From positions 1-16,093 of the forward strand of contig PLMF01000400.1 of the NCBI GenBank assembly GCA_003142355.1: 16,093 nucleotides of DNA. Direction: 5' to 3'. The stretch comes from Bryobacterales bacterium. GTDB taxonomy: Bacteria > Acidobacteriota > Terriglobia > Bryobacterales > Bryobacteraceae. Positions 1-5,436 of the stretch are shown here, piece by piece (position 1 is the first letter of the stretch; the number at the start of each line of letters is the position of its first letter). Both the position numbers and the translations under genes were made by a program. The notes beneath the pieces were generated by a model. That model worked only from the letters and a program-made list of their open reading frames with translations, was not told where the DNA came from and did no database searches.

Positions 1-532
1 TCGTGCTGCGGGAACGGCTGCGCCATCGCGTCCCGTCCACCGGTTCGTAATGCGCTTCATGCTCCGTATCGAGCACCACCGTAACCACCTTTTTTTTCAG
101 CAGCCGCAGATAGATGCGAAAATCGTTGCCCGTGTGGGCCAGCATTCGAGAGTCCATCACTTCGGGCCGGTATATTTCCTTGTGGCGGTTGTAATCCTGG
201 CCCTCCGCCAGCGTTTTCTCGAGTGTCGCGCCGCGGATGAACACCGCGCCCACCCAGTCGTGCACCAACCCGCTGAATACCGGCGTTTCGGCCATCCCCG
301 CAGCCGGCTCCACCACGATCTCGCCCTGCCTCACACGGCGCGCGCGTGCGGCGGATTCGCCGGCCCAAAGAAAGCTCTTCCGCCCGTCCAGCTTCTGCTC
401 GGCCTGCTGGACGTAGCGGTCGAAGGCCGCCGCGGTCTGGGGCTTCAGTTCGGCCGCCGGGGCGCACTCCGCGCCGGCGGCCAGCAGCAGCGCGCCAATG
501 GCGATCCGCTTCGTTGGTAAGATCGTCATCAT
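1..532 (-). CDS. Secreted START/SRPBCC-like protein, C-terminus cut by window edge
   Basis: About 177 residues are visible, and the gene runs off the left edge. Two in-frame ATGs open it (532-530 and 529-527). They are followed by a basic n-region (PTKR), a hydrophobic run (IAIGALLLAAGAE) and a likely signal peptidase site near APA-A, so export is expected. The mature part begins with an amphipathic stretch (TAAAFDRYVQQAEQKL). It then shows a block (HDWVGAVFIRGATL, DYNRHKEIYRPEV, NDFRIYLRLLKKKV, VVLDTEHEAHY) that I associate with START-like secreted proteins of Acidobacteria. Such folds bind hydrophobic ligands, but the ligand here is unknown. A run of eight A bases (LKKKV) is a possible slippage site. 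The start overlaps the divergent DinB-like gene's ATG. The family call is from memory; the coding frame itself is well supported. Confidence 0.7.
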   Translation of the reverse strand, partial: MMTILPTKRIAIGALLLAAGAECAPAAELKPQTAAAFDRYVQQAEQKLDGRKSFLWAGESAARARRVRQGEIVVEPAAGMAETPVFSGLVHDWVGAVFIRGATLEKTLAEGQDYNRHKEIYRPEVMDSRMLAHTGNDFRIYLRLLKKKVVTVVLDTEHEAHYEPVDGTRWRSRSRST

Positions 533-1055
533 GGATCTAAGTTACCCCATCGGAAGGTTCGAATGGCCGGAATCCGTCACTCCGGAGATGCGTCTGCAAT
601 GGATCGGCGAGATCGAGGCTGCCCCGGCGTGGTTTCGCGCGGCGGTTCAGGGACTTACCGGCCAGCAACTCGACACCCCCTATCGCCCCGGCGGCTGGAC
701 CGTCCGCCAGGTGGTGCACCACGTCGCCGATAGCCACCTCCACAGCTATGTCCGCGTCCGCCTGGCGCTGACCGAAGACCAGCCCGCCATCAAGCCCTAT
801 GACCAGTCCAAATGGGCCGAACTCCCCGACGCGCGCACGGCCCCGGTCGAGACCTCGCTCCAGCTCATCGAGAGTCTCCACCAACGGTGGGTGGCTCTAC
901 TGCGGTCCATGCCCGACGCCGATTTCGCCCGTACTTTCCTCCACCCCGAGCGGGGCGTCATGCGCCTGGATCTCACCCTCGCCATGTACGCCTGGCACAG
1001 CCGCCACCATCGAGCCCATATCACCGGGCTGCGGGAGCGGATGGGCTGGAAATAA
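531..1055 (+). CDS. DinB-superfamily metal-dependent enzyme, YfiT/BstA-like
   Basis: The product is 174 aa and matches the usual length of YfiT-like DinB proteins (about 170 aa). Landmarks are the N-terminal YPIGRFE motif, the PYRPGGWTVRQVVHHVADSH helix (residues 50-69), the KPYDQSKWAEL segment and the C-terminal YAWHSRHHRAHI helix. His63 or 64, His156 and His160 fit the three-histidine metal site of the family. YfiT-like proteins are putative metal-dependent hydrolases or thiol transferases (bacillithiol or similar); the substrate here cannot be read from sequence. I chose the ATG at 531 because family members begin almost directly with the YPIGRFE motif. An in-frame ATG at 498 would add 11 residues but lies inside the divergent gene. 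No strong Shine-Dalgarno is visible at 531. Confidence 0.88.
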   Translation: MDLSYPIGRFEWPESVTPEMRLQWIGEIEAAPAWFRAAVQGLTGQQLDTPYRPGGWTVRQVVHHVADSHLHSYVRVRLALTEDQPAIKPYDQSKWAELPDARTAPVETSLQLIESLHQRWVALLRSMPDADFARTFLHPERGVMRLDLTLAMYAWHSRHHRAHITGLRERMGWK

Positions 1056-1097
1056 CAGTTACAACCAATCCACCCCCGGGAGCGTCCAATGTGGTGG

Positions 1098-1118
1098 GGC
1101 AGGCGGTGCCCGCCTGCC
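1098..1118. repeat. GC-rich intergenic inverted repeat
   Basis: A perfect 9-bp inverted repeat (GGCAGGCGG / CCGCCTGCC) with a 3-nt loop sits in the 103-bp gap between the DinB-like and S41 genes. It could act as a terminator stem for the upstream gene, although no T-run follows, or be a dispersed REP-type palindrome. Other GC-rich palindromes occur elsewhere in this window. Confidence 0.6.
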
Positions 1119-1122
1119 ACGC

Positions 1123-1128
1123 TATAAT
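1123..1128 (+). promoter_or_regulatory. Candidate -10 box (TATAAT) for the S41 gene
   Basis: A perfect TATAAT lies 30 nt before the S41 ATG at 1159, just after the GC-rich inverted repeat. A -35 box at the normal distance would fall inside that repeat, and no good match is present. In GC-rich DNA the hexamer is notable but not proof of a promoter. Confidence 0.35.
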
Positions 1129-1158
1129 GGCTTAGGGCCTCCGGAGTTTCCGATATCT

Positions 1159-2379
1159 ATGAATAGCCGTCTCAAGTACCTCATCGTGAGCGTGTCCTCG
1201 TGTCTCGCGGTTCTGCTCCTGATCGGGAGTGTGCTCGGCCAGGGCGCATCCCCTTCGGACGACCCTTACAAGCACATCGGCGTCTTCAGCGACGTGGTCT
1301 CCCGCATCAAGACCGAGTACGTCGAAGAGCCCGACATGAAGAGCGTCACCATGGGCGCTTTGAACGGCCTGCTGGAAGCCATCGATCCGTTCGCCAGCTA
1401 TCTGAACCCGGAACAGTACAAAGACTACGTCAAGAACAAGGACCTCAAGCGGGCCGACGTGGGGTTGATCCTGTCGAAGAGGTTCGGATACGTGGGGGTG
1501 GTAGGGACCGTGCCGGGATCGCCGGCGGCCAAAGCCGGGCTCTCCACCATGGACATGATTGAGACCATCAAGGGCGTCGCCACGCGCGACATGCCGTTAG
1601 CCTATGCCGGCTTGCTGCTGCAGGGCGAACCCGACAGCACCGTCGAGCTCAGCGTGGTGCGCGTGCGGCGGCCCGAGCCGCAGATTGTGAAGCTGACCCG
1701 CGCCACCCTGACGCTGCCGCCCATCGAGGCCAAGATGCTCGCCGGCCAGGTGGGCTACATCAACATCGACGCGCTTTCCCCGGCCCTGGTCAAGGAAGTC
1801 GCCTCCGCCATCGGCAAGCTGCAGAAGGAGGGTGCGCAGAAGCTGGTGCTCGACCTCCGAAGCTGCGCCGTGGGCACGCCGGATGACGGCATCGCCCTGG
1901 CCAATCTCTTCCTGAGCAAGGGCCTCATCACTTACGAGCAGGGCCAGCGCGTGCCCCGGCAGAACTTCGAAGCGGATCCGTCCAAGGCCGTCACCAGCTT
2001 GCCGCTCGCGGTCCTCACCAACCATGGCACGGCATCCGCCGCGGAAATCGCGGCCGCCGCCCTCATGGGGAACAAGCGGGCCCAACTGCTGGGCGAGCGC
2101 ACCTACGGCAACGCTTCCGTGCGCCGAACCCTCACCATGGACGATGGCGGCGCCATCATTCTTTCGGTAGCCAAGTACTACTCGCCCGACGGCAAGGCCA
2201 TTCAGGACACCGGCGTGACCCCCGGTGTGGTGGTCAGCGAGCCGGAAGTGCAAGTGGATATCGACGAGAACGGCGAGCCCATCCCCGGCCCGCCCGAGGC
2301 CGCCCCGGCCCCGCAGAAGAAAGCCGAAGACGATCCCGTGGTCAAAAAGGCTCTGGAATTGCTCGGAGCGAAAGCGTAA
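1159..2379 (+). CDS. PDZ-containing S41 (C-terminal processing) protease homologue with altered active site
   Basis: The product is 406 aa. It has an N-terminal hydrophobic signal or anchor (residues 8-26), a helical region (HIGVFSDVVSRIKTEYVEEP) typical of CtpA-type proteases, a PDZ domain at about residues 90-170 (GYVGVVGTVPGSPAAKAGL) and an S41 domain. The nucleophile motif is present as GTASAAE with Ser293. In Prc/CtpB-type enzymes the catalytic Lys lies 25 residues later in FGKGxVQ. Here the equivalent is YGNASVR, giving Asn318. The family Gln two residues beyond the Val-side of the motif is also lost. The C-terminal PPEAAPAPQKK tail is low-complexity. The start was chosen at 1159 because the reading frame upstream overlaps the DinB-like gene and lacks domain sense; CCGGAG lies upstream at a long spacing. 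Fold call is firm; proteolytic activity is doubtful. Confidence 0.9.
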   Translation: MNSRLKYLIVSVSSCLAVLLLIGSVLGQGASPSDDPYKHIGVFSDVVSRIKTEYVEEPDMKSVTMGALNGLLEAIDPFASYLNPEQYKDYVKNKDLKRADVGLILSKRFGYVGVVGTVPGSPAAKAGLSTMDMIETIKGVATRDMPLAYAGLLLQGEPDSTVELSVVRVRRPEPQIVKLTRATLTLPPIEAKMLAGQVGYINIDALSPALVKEVASAIGKLQKEGAQKLVLDLRSCAVGTPDDGIALANLFLSKGLITYEQGQRVPRQNFEADPSKAVTSLPLAVLTNHGTASAAEIAAAALMGNKRAQLLGERTYGNASVRRTLTMDDGGAIILSVAKYYSPDGKAIQDTGVTPGVVVSEPEVQVDIDENGEPIPGPPEAAPAPQKKAEDDPVVKKALELLGAKA

Positions 2380-2387
2380 AACTCCGG

Positions 2388-2416
2388 TGGGGCATACTTT
2401 AGCTTGCCCAGCCCCA
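2388..2416. terminator. Possible bidirectional terminator between convergent genes
   Basis: A 6-bp inverted repeat (TGGGGC / GCCCCA, loop 17 nt) lies between the S41 stop and the convergent cytochrome c stop. The position suits a shared terminator, but the stem is short and there is no clear U-tract on either side. Confidence 0.3.
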
Positions 2417-2420
2417 TTCT

Positions 2421-2747
2421 TTACAGCGTCTTCAGATACGCCATCAGGTTGTTCTTTTCCGCGTCCGTCAGCATGTCTTTATAGGCGGGCATTCCGTTTC
2501 CGCCTTCCTCGATCTTGGCGCGGATGTTGGCATCGCTGAGCTTCTTGCCGTTGGCCAGTTTATCCTTCTTGAACAGCCCCTTCAGACCCGGTCCCATCTT
2601 CTTTTGGCCGCTATCCGCGTTGTGGCAGACGCCGCACTGCTGGAACACTGCTTTTCCTTTTTCAGCATCGCCTTTATCAGCCGCCGGCAATACCCGCGAG
2701 CCCGCGGTCAAGGCCACACAGACTGCGAGAATACGAAATCGATTCAT
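2421..2747 (-). CDS. Class I c-type cytochrome, secreted, single haem
   Basis: The product is 108 aa with a signal peptide (NRFRILAVCVALTAG, likely cleavage near LPAA). The covalent haem site is CGVCH (Cys38, Cys41, His42), and the probable sixth ligand is Met86 in GNGMPAY. The fold ends in the usual helix (DAEKNNLMAYLKTL), so the protein is complete and should be a soluble periplasmic electron carrier. The ATG at 2747 is preferred. An in-frame ATG at 2756 would add three residues, and neither has a clear Shine-Dalgarno. The gene starts 24 nt (or 15 nt) after the stop of the upstream coiled-coil gene, so co-transcription is likely. It converges on the S41 gene. No oxidase or dehydrogenase partner is in view. 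Confidence 0.93.
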   Translation of the reverse strand: MNRFRILAVCVALTAGSRVLPAADKGDAEKGKAVFQQCGVCHNADSGQKKMGPGLKGLFKKDKLANGKKLSDANIRAKIEEGGNGMPAYKDMLTDAEKNNLMAYLKTL

Positions 2748-2770
2748 ATGGAACATGATATCAAGCGAAC

Positions 2771-3250
2771 TCAGGCCAGGGCCTTCTTCGGCCGTGGGAG
2801 GTCGGCAATACTGACTACCGCATTGTCGAAGATGGTCATGTCCCGCACCAACCGGTTGACGTCCGCCGCGCCATCCAGCGGAATCTCGTGCTCGATCCAG
2901 TCGGAAAGCGGAATGTTGCGGAAGAACATTCGCTCCTGGAGCACCAGGCTTGTGCGGGCTGGCGTCAGCATACGGTTCTCGCGCGTGTAGTGGCGTTGCT
3001 CGACGCGCAATTCGGTGAGGAACCTGTCGAAAGCCTGGCGGCGCGCGCTCTCCGCGGCGGCGTGCAAAGCGGTTTCGAGCGACCCTTCCATGGCTGCCTT
3101 TTCGGCCTGCAACGCCCCTCGCGACTCCGCCAACTGCTCCCGCAGCCCCGCCAGCGCCACTTCCATGCGCGACTGCATGACAAACCACGCCAGCAGGCCC
3201 GCGGCGACGGCCGCGAAGGCGGGCAGGAAGATGCAGACCAGCGTATCCAT
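2771..3250 (-). CDS. Membrane-anchored coiled-coil protein, function unknown
   Basis: The product is 159 aa. Residues 4-24 form one strongly hydrophobic helix (LVCIFLPAFAAVAAGLLAWFV). A charged, Ala/Leu/Glu-rich coiled-coil stretch follows (about 28-70), then a compact region with RQAFDRFLTELRVEQRHY, LQERMFFRNIPLSDWIEHEI and a basic tail PRPKKALA. This predicts an N-terminal anchor with a rod and a small globular end. I recognise no named domain; a similar membrane-anchor plus coiled-coil pattern occurs in many uncharacterised proteins. The ATG at 3250 has no good Shine-Dalgarno. The gene lies directly upstream of the cytochrome c gene on the same strand, suggesting a two-gene unit. The opposite-strand frame is a shadow. 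Confidence 0.75.
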   Translation of the reverse strand: MDTLVCIFLPAFAAVAAGLLAWFVMQSRMEVALAGLREQLAESRGALQAEKAAMEGSLETALHAAAESARRQAFDRFLTELRVEQRHYTRENRMLTPARTSLVLQERMFFRNIPLSDWIEHEIPLDGAADVNRLVRDMTIFDNAVVSIADLPRPKKALA

Positions 3251-3315
3251 GGGGTTAATGTTAACCCCCGCCGCTCGTCATGCACCAGATGTCAAAGGTT
3301 AACAGCGGGCCGTAC

Positions 3316-3335
3316 GGGCCGGGCATGCCCGGCCC
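3316..3335. repeat. Perfect 20-bp palindrome at the end of the truncated glycosyltransferase copy
   Basis: GGGCCGGGCATGCCCGGCCC reads identically on both strands and ends one base before the TGA of the pseudogene. The same 20-mer lies six bases beyond the stop of the second glycosyltransferase copy (12548-12567). It may be a terminator stem or REP-type element carried along with the duplicated gene end. Confidence 0.85.
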
Positions 3336-3623
3336 TCACCGTTGCGTGCCGTCTATCTTCTGACCAGCCAGGGTGTAGCGCAGCTCGCCCCAGCGGAACG
3401 ACAGCAGCGGACCGATTACCGCCGCCAGCCGCGCCCGCAGACCGGCCCCGAAGCCCCGGTACTTTCCCAGGAAGACCGCGCGGCCGAGAGAAAATCCGCG
3501 CGCTCCAGCGCCGAGTAGCCCGCGCTCCCATGGTGCCGCACCCGCGCCGCAACAGGGCCGCCCGGTTGCGCGAAACCACCACCACCGATACCCGCGGTGG
3601 CCGCTTTTCCCGCTCCGGATTTA
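3336..3623 (-). pseudogene. Broken duplicate of family 2 glycosyltransferase with internal deletion
   Basis: On the minus strand this copy begins with glycosyltransferase N-terminal sequence (RVSVVVVSRNRAALLRR). It jumps straight into the C-terminal part (HHGSAGYSALERADF) and ends YTLAGQKIDGTQR followed by TGA. Bases 3343-3550 align without gaps to 12581-12788 (about 7 mismatches in 208). Bases 3551-3623 align to 13336-13408. The missing 547 bp lie between two copies of GCGCCGC in the longer gene, of which one remains here (3544-3550), so the deletion looks like a microhomology event. 547 is not a multiple of three, so the frame is lost. It also carries the same late frameshift as the longer copy. 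No functional product is expected. Confidence 0.9.
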
Positions 3624-3664
3624 GCGGTCCTACCGGCGTGCGCGGGCGTGGTACGATTGTGGCC

Positions 3665-3964
3665 GTGCGATTGGTGGAAGCCCGTTACGAGAATGGCGTA
3701 CTCCTGCCTGTGGACCGGCTGGGCCTCCGACCCGGTGAAAGTGTGAACTTGATCGTGGTTCGGCGCCCTGTTGCTGGCCGCTGGGATTTGCCCAAGCTTG
3801 CGAAGGCCGGCAGTGCGGAAGACCTTGCCCTTGCCGAGCAGGGTCTGGCGGAGTGGGCCAGCGCGCTCGAAACAATGGAGCGGAGTGGAAGCGAGGAGAA
3901 CTCTGGTGGGCCGGCCTCGGCGCATATCGGCCGCGCGAATAGACAGGGCGTCGGCCCGTCGTGA
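3665..3964 (+). CDS. AF2212-like (DUF104-type) antitoxin of a decayed MazF-type module
   Basis: Translation from GTG 3665 gives MRLVEARYENGVLLPVDR followed by LGLRPGESVNLIVVRR. This is the compact beta-rich pattern of AF2212-like antitoxins, in which a short VxARYENGVLxP strand precedes a GExVxL strand. The remaining 65 residues (WDLPKLAKAGSAEDLALAEQ onward) include a helical toxin-binding-like tail. The frame runs on to a TGA at 3962, farther than the usual 70-85 aa, and overlaps the toxin remnant. A GTG at 3659 is an alternative start; no clear Shine-Dalgarno is seen. The gene begins about 40 bp beyond the end of homology to the glycosyltransferase duplicate, so it marks the left edge of the accessory region. 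Whether it still makes a working antitoxin is unclear. Confidence 0.6.
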   Translation: MRLVEARYENGVLLPVDRLGLRPGESVNLIVVRRPVAGRWDLPKLAKAGSAEDLALAEQGLAEWASALETMERSGSEENSGGPASAHIGRANRQGVGPS

Positions 3965-4236
3965 TCTGGCAAAGTGATACGCTGACACGGGTTCTCCAAT
4001 CGATTCCGGTCGTTCCGCTCACCACGAACCTCGATCGCGCAAACCTTGCCGGAACGGCATTGATCGATTCCTCCCCGAGCGGAGTGCCGCCCGAGGACTC
4101 AATCGCGCTCGCCTTCCAGATGCGGGCTATCCCCAAATCGGCGTTGCAGGCCAAGATCCGGGATCTCGTTGAGAGTGAGGTCGAAGAACTCGAGTTGGCA
4201 ACCGACGAGGCCCTGGGACGCGTCGAGCCAAAATAG
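3886..4236 (+). pseudogene. MazF/PemK-family toxin remnant with in-frame stop and no start
   Basis: The frame beginning near 3886 reads WKRGELWWAGLGAYRPRE, then TAG at 3940-3942, then TGRRPVVIWQSDTL, IPVVPLTTNLDRANLAG, GVPPEDSIALAFQMRAIPKS and DEALGRVEPK. This order (KRGElWWadL, RPVvivqSD, vvvaPLTsn, GLpkdSvvl.hQlrtidK, vd.aL) is that of the MazF/PemK RNase fold, essentially full length. There is no ATG, GTG or TTG where the toxin should begin (codon TGG at 3886), and the TAG interrupts the N-terminal strand. A GTG at 3961 could start a truncated product lacking the first strand, which is unlikely to be active. It overlaps the antitoxin frame, as in a normal two-gene module. The toxin appears inactivated while its antitoxin frame stays open. 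Confidence 0.8.
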
Positions 4237-4261
4237 CCGCGCGAGGCTGCTGGAACACCCA

Positions 4262-4415
4262 TTCAGATTGGCTCCCCACACTGGACACGTTTCGAACTTT
4301 TGCGGCCTGAAAGGCAGTGCGCTCGAACCAACACAACCGCTTCACCCACAGTACGATATGGACCGAATGCGCCGCCCCATCCACACTGGGCGCCCGGCTT
4401 GGATGCATCGCGAGC
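4262..4415 (+). repeat. Structured repeat copy R1
   Basis: R1 opens with the family's first motif (TTGGCTCCCCA, then TGGACACG and TTTCGAACTTTTGCGGCC). The family hairpin follows: ATCCA at 4379-4383, CACT, GGGCGCCC at 4388-4395, GGCT, TGGAT at 4400-4404. Here the outer pair is A-T where the other four copies have G-C, a compensatory change. The middle part is the most diverged of the five copies. R1 starts about 25 bp after the MazF remnant and lies 65 bp beyond the end of hicA, filling the gap between two toxin-antitoxin modules. Confidence 0.75.
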
Positions 4416-4479
4416 CGCCGGATTTTATGGATCGCGTTCTTCGCAATGGACACGCAGGATCGTTGCAGATGCGGGCAAG

Positions 4480-4677
4480 TCAAAATTGCTTCGCGATACC
4501 AGCTTGTCTCAGCACCGCGTTGGCGGTGTGCCTGGAGAGGATTTTCCCGTCCACGGGGAAACGTCGTTGCGTGATCGGACTGTACCGGATTTCGTGGTCA
4601 CCTTTGCCTGGCCGCTCGAAGTCACATCGATGCGCACGAAGAATCTCCTTCACGCTCGGGGTGTAACTGGTGGCCAT
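4480..4677 (-). CDS. hicA: HicA-family mRNA interferase toxin
   Basis: The product is 65 aa, the normal size for HicA. It has the dsRBD-like HicA core: SVKEILRAHRCDFERP, then GKGDHEIRYSP with the expected catalytic His28, RRFPVDGKILSR, and a closing helix TANAVLRQAGI. HicA toxins cleave mRNA in the cytoplasm and are neutralised by a partner protein. The ATG at 4677 overlaps the TGA of the upstream gene by one base (TGATG), implying translational coupling. Placing the antitoxin gene first is common for DUF1902-type pairs, whereas classical hicAB has the toxin first. All expected core residues are present, so the toxin should be functional. The gene is oriented opposite to the neighbouring MazF remnant. 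Confidence 0.88.
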   Translation of the reverse strand: MATSYTPSVKEILRAHRCDFERPGKGDHEIRYSPITQRRFPVDGKILSRHTANAVLRQAGIAKQF

Positions 4678-4925
4678 CAGAAGGTCAGGATGCCACTGTC
4701 TTCGTGCTGATACAGCACGTGAAAACTCGCGGTCCGGTCGCTGGTGGCGCCGTTCAACTCCAACAACTCGGGGATAAGAGTTCTCAGCTTCTGAACGAGA
4801 AAATTAGGTGAATCGGCTTCAGCAACAAGGCCTGGGACATCCTCGCTCTCGGCCACCCAGACGCCAGCCTCGCTGTCCCACTGCGCGCGGATCTCGTAAA
4901 CGCCAGATGGGCCCGTTTCTTCCAC
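4677..4925 (-). CDS. DUF1902 / HicB-like antitoxin paired with HicA
   Basis: The product is 82 aa. The core YEIRAQWDSEAGVWVAESED, VPGLVAEADSP and a helix ending KLRTLIPELLELNG are the signature of the DUF1902/HicB-like partial RNase H fold. The C-terminal part (RTASFHVLYQHEDSGILTF) follows the core. It sits directly upstream of hicA with a TGATG overlap, so it is the predicted antitoxin and probably an autoregulator. The start is GTG at 4925. No Shine-Dalgarno precedes it; instead an extended -10 ends five bases upstream, which would put transcription start at or next to the GTG (leaderless). There is no separate DNA-binding domain, unlike long HicB proteins. Confidence 0.85.
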   Translation of the reverse strand: MEETGPSGVYEIRAQWDSEAGVWVAESEDVPGLVAEADSPNFLVQKLRTLIPELLELNGATSDRTASFHVLYQHEDSGILTF

Positions 4926-4930
4926 GATTT

Positions 4931-4939
4931 ATTTTATCA
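4931..4939 (-). promoter_or_regulatory. Extended -10 promoter element for the DUF1902-hicA operon
   Basis: On the minus strand TGATAAAAT matches the extended -10 pattern TGnTAnAAT and lies in an AT-rich patch of otherwise GC-rich DNA. The spacing predicts a start site at or beside the GTG at 4925, consistent with a leaderless message. No good -35 box is visible, which extended -10 promoters tolerate. Confidence 0.4.
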
Positions 4940-5013
4940 CGACCGGCCATGGCTGCCGTGCTCAGTCACCTACGCGAAGGCCAGACCGGAGCCAAACGGC
5001 ACGCTCTGCAACG

Positions 5014-5036
5014 TACCCCAACGAGGACTCGAACCT
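5014..5036 (-). repeat. Isolated T-arm-like repeat remnant
   Basis: The plus strand reads TACCCCAACGAGGACTCG then AACCT. This parallels the right arm of copy R6 (CTCCCCAGGTAGGACTCG AACT). Read on the minus strand it gives AGGTTCGAGTCCT, the shape of a tRNA T-arm with a 3-bp stem. No other tRNA arm is found around it, so it is a remnant, not a gene. Confidence 0.5.
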
Positions 5037-5098
5037 GAAAAAAAAGGACTTGATTGCTCAGCCTCTTCCGGAGCGTAGTGCTATCAATGATTTAGGAA

Positions 5099-5283
5099 TT
5101 TGGCTCCCCAGTTTGGACACGTTTCGAACTTTTGCTGCCCCACTGGCATTGTGATCGAACCTATCGACCCGGTGCGTTTTCAGGAGGATAGGCGTGGGAC
5201 GCCGGTCATCGTCCACGACAGGCCCCCAGCCTGGACACGTCTCGAACTCGCAAAGGGAACCCGGGATAGCCGTGATCCGCCCG
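5099..5283 (+). repeat. Structured repeat copy R2
   Basis: R2 contains both family motifs: CTCCCCA..TTTGGACACG plus TTTCGAACTTTTGC, and 118 bp later CCTGGACACGTCTCGAACTC. The 26-nt hairpin has an outer stem GTCCA (5211-5215) / TGGAC (5232-5236) with the same 16-nt interior length as the other copies. Its core (AGGCCCCC) keeps only two of the three GGG..CCC pairs. It lies downstream of the SBBP gene's stop and upstream of the DUF1902-hicA operon. Confidence 0.8.
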
Positions 5284-5436
5284 GAGCAGCAGTTTCGGAA
5301 CAGCCACTTCGGTGGGATGGCCATGAAGCTTCAAAGTGACCTCGGTCTTTACCGGTGGAAGTGATTGATTCGACCTTCTATCCTTCCAACCAGCGGCCCC
5401 GCAAACGGCGCACACCTATAGTCTCTTAGCTCAGGT

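Larger units (their letters stand above)
4940..5436. other. Gene-free stretch with repeat remnants
   Basis: No credible coding frame is present between the DUF1902 start and the SBBP gene's stop. It holds an isolated repeat-arm remnant at 5014-5036 and repeat copy R2 at 5099-5283. The rest (5284-5436) shows nothing I recognise. Short frames here are translations of the repeat and carry no domain. Confidence 0.7.

Noticed and set aside
57..467. 136-codon minus-strand frame near the left edge
   Set aside because: A different minus-strand frame starting at 529-532 has a signal peptide and coherent protein sequence; this one is Gly/Arg-rich noise.
1597..2253. 218-codon minus-strand frame inside the S41 gene
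   Set aside because: It is antisense to a well-supported coding gene and lacks any recognisable domain.
2888..3664. Upstream part of a long plus-strand frame ending at 3964
   Set aside because: It reads antisense through the coiled-coil gene and the glycosyltransferase pseudogene. Only the portion from about 3665 resembles a protein family.
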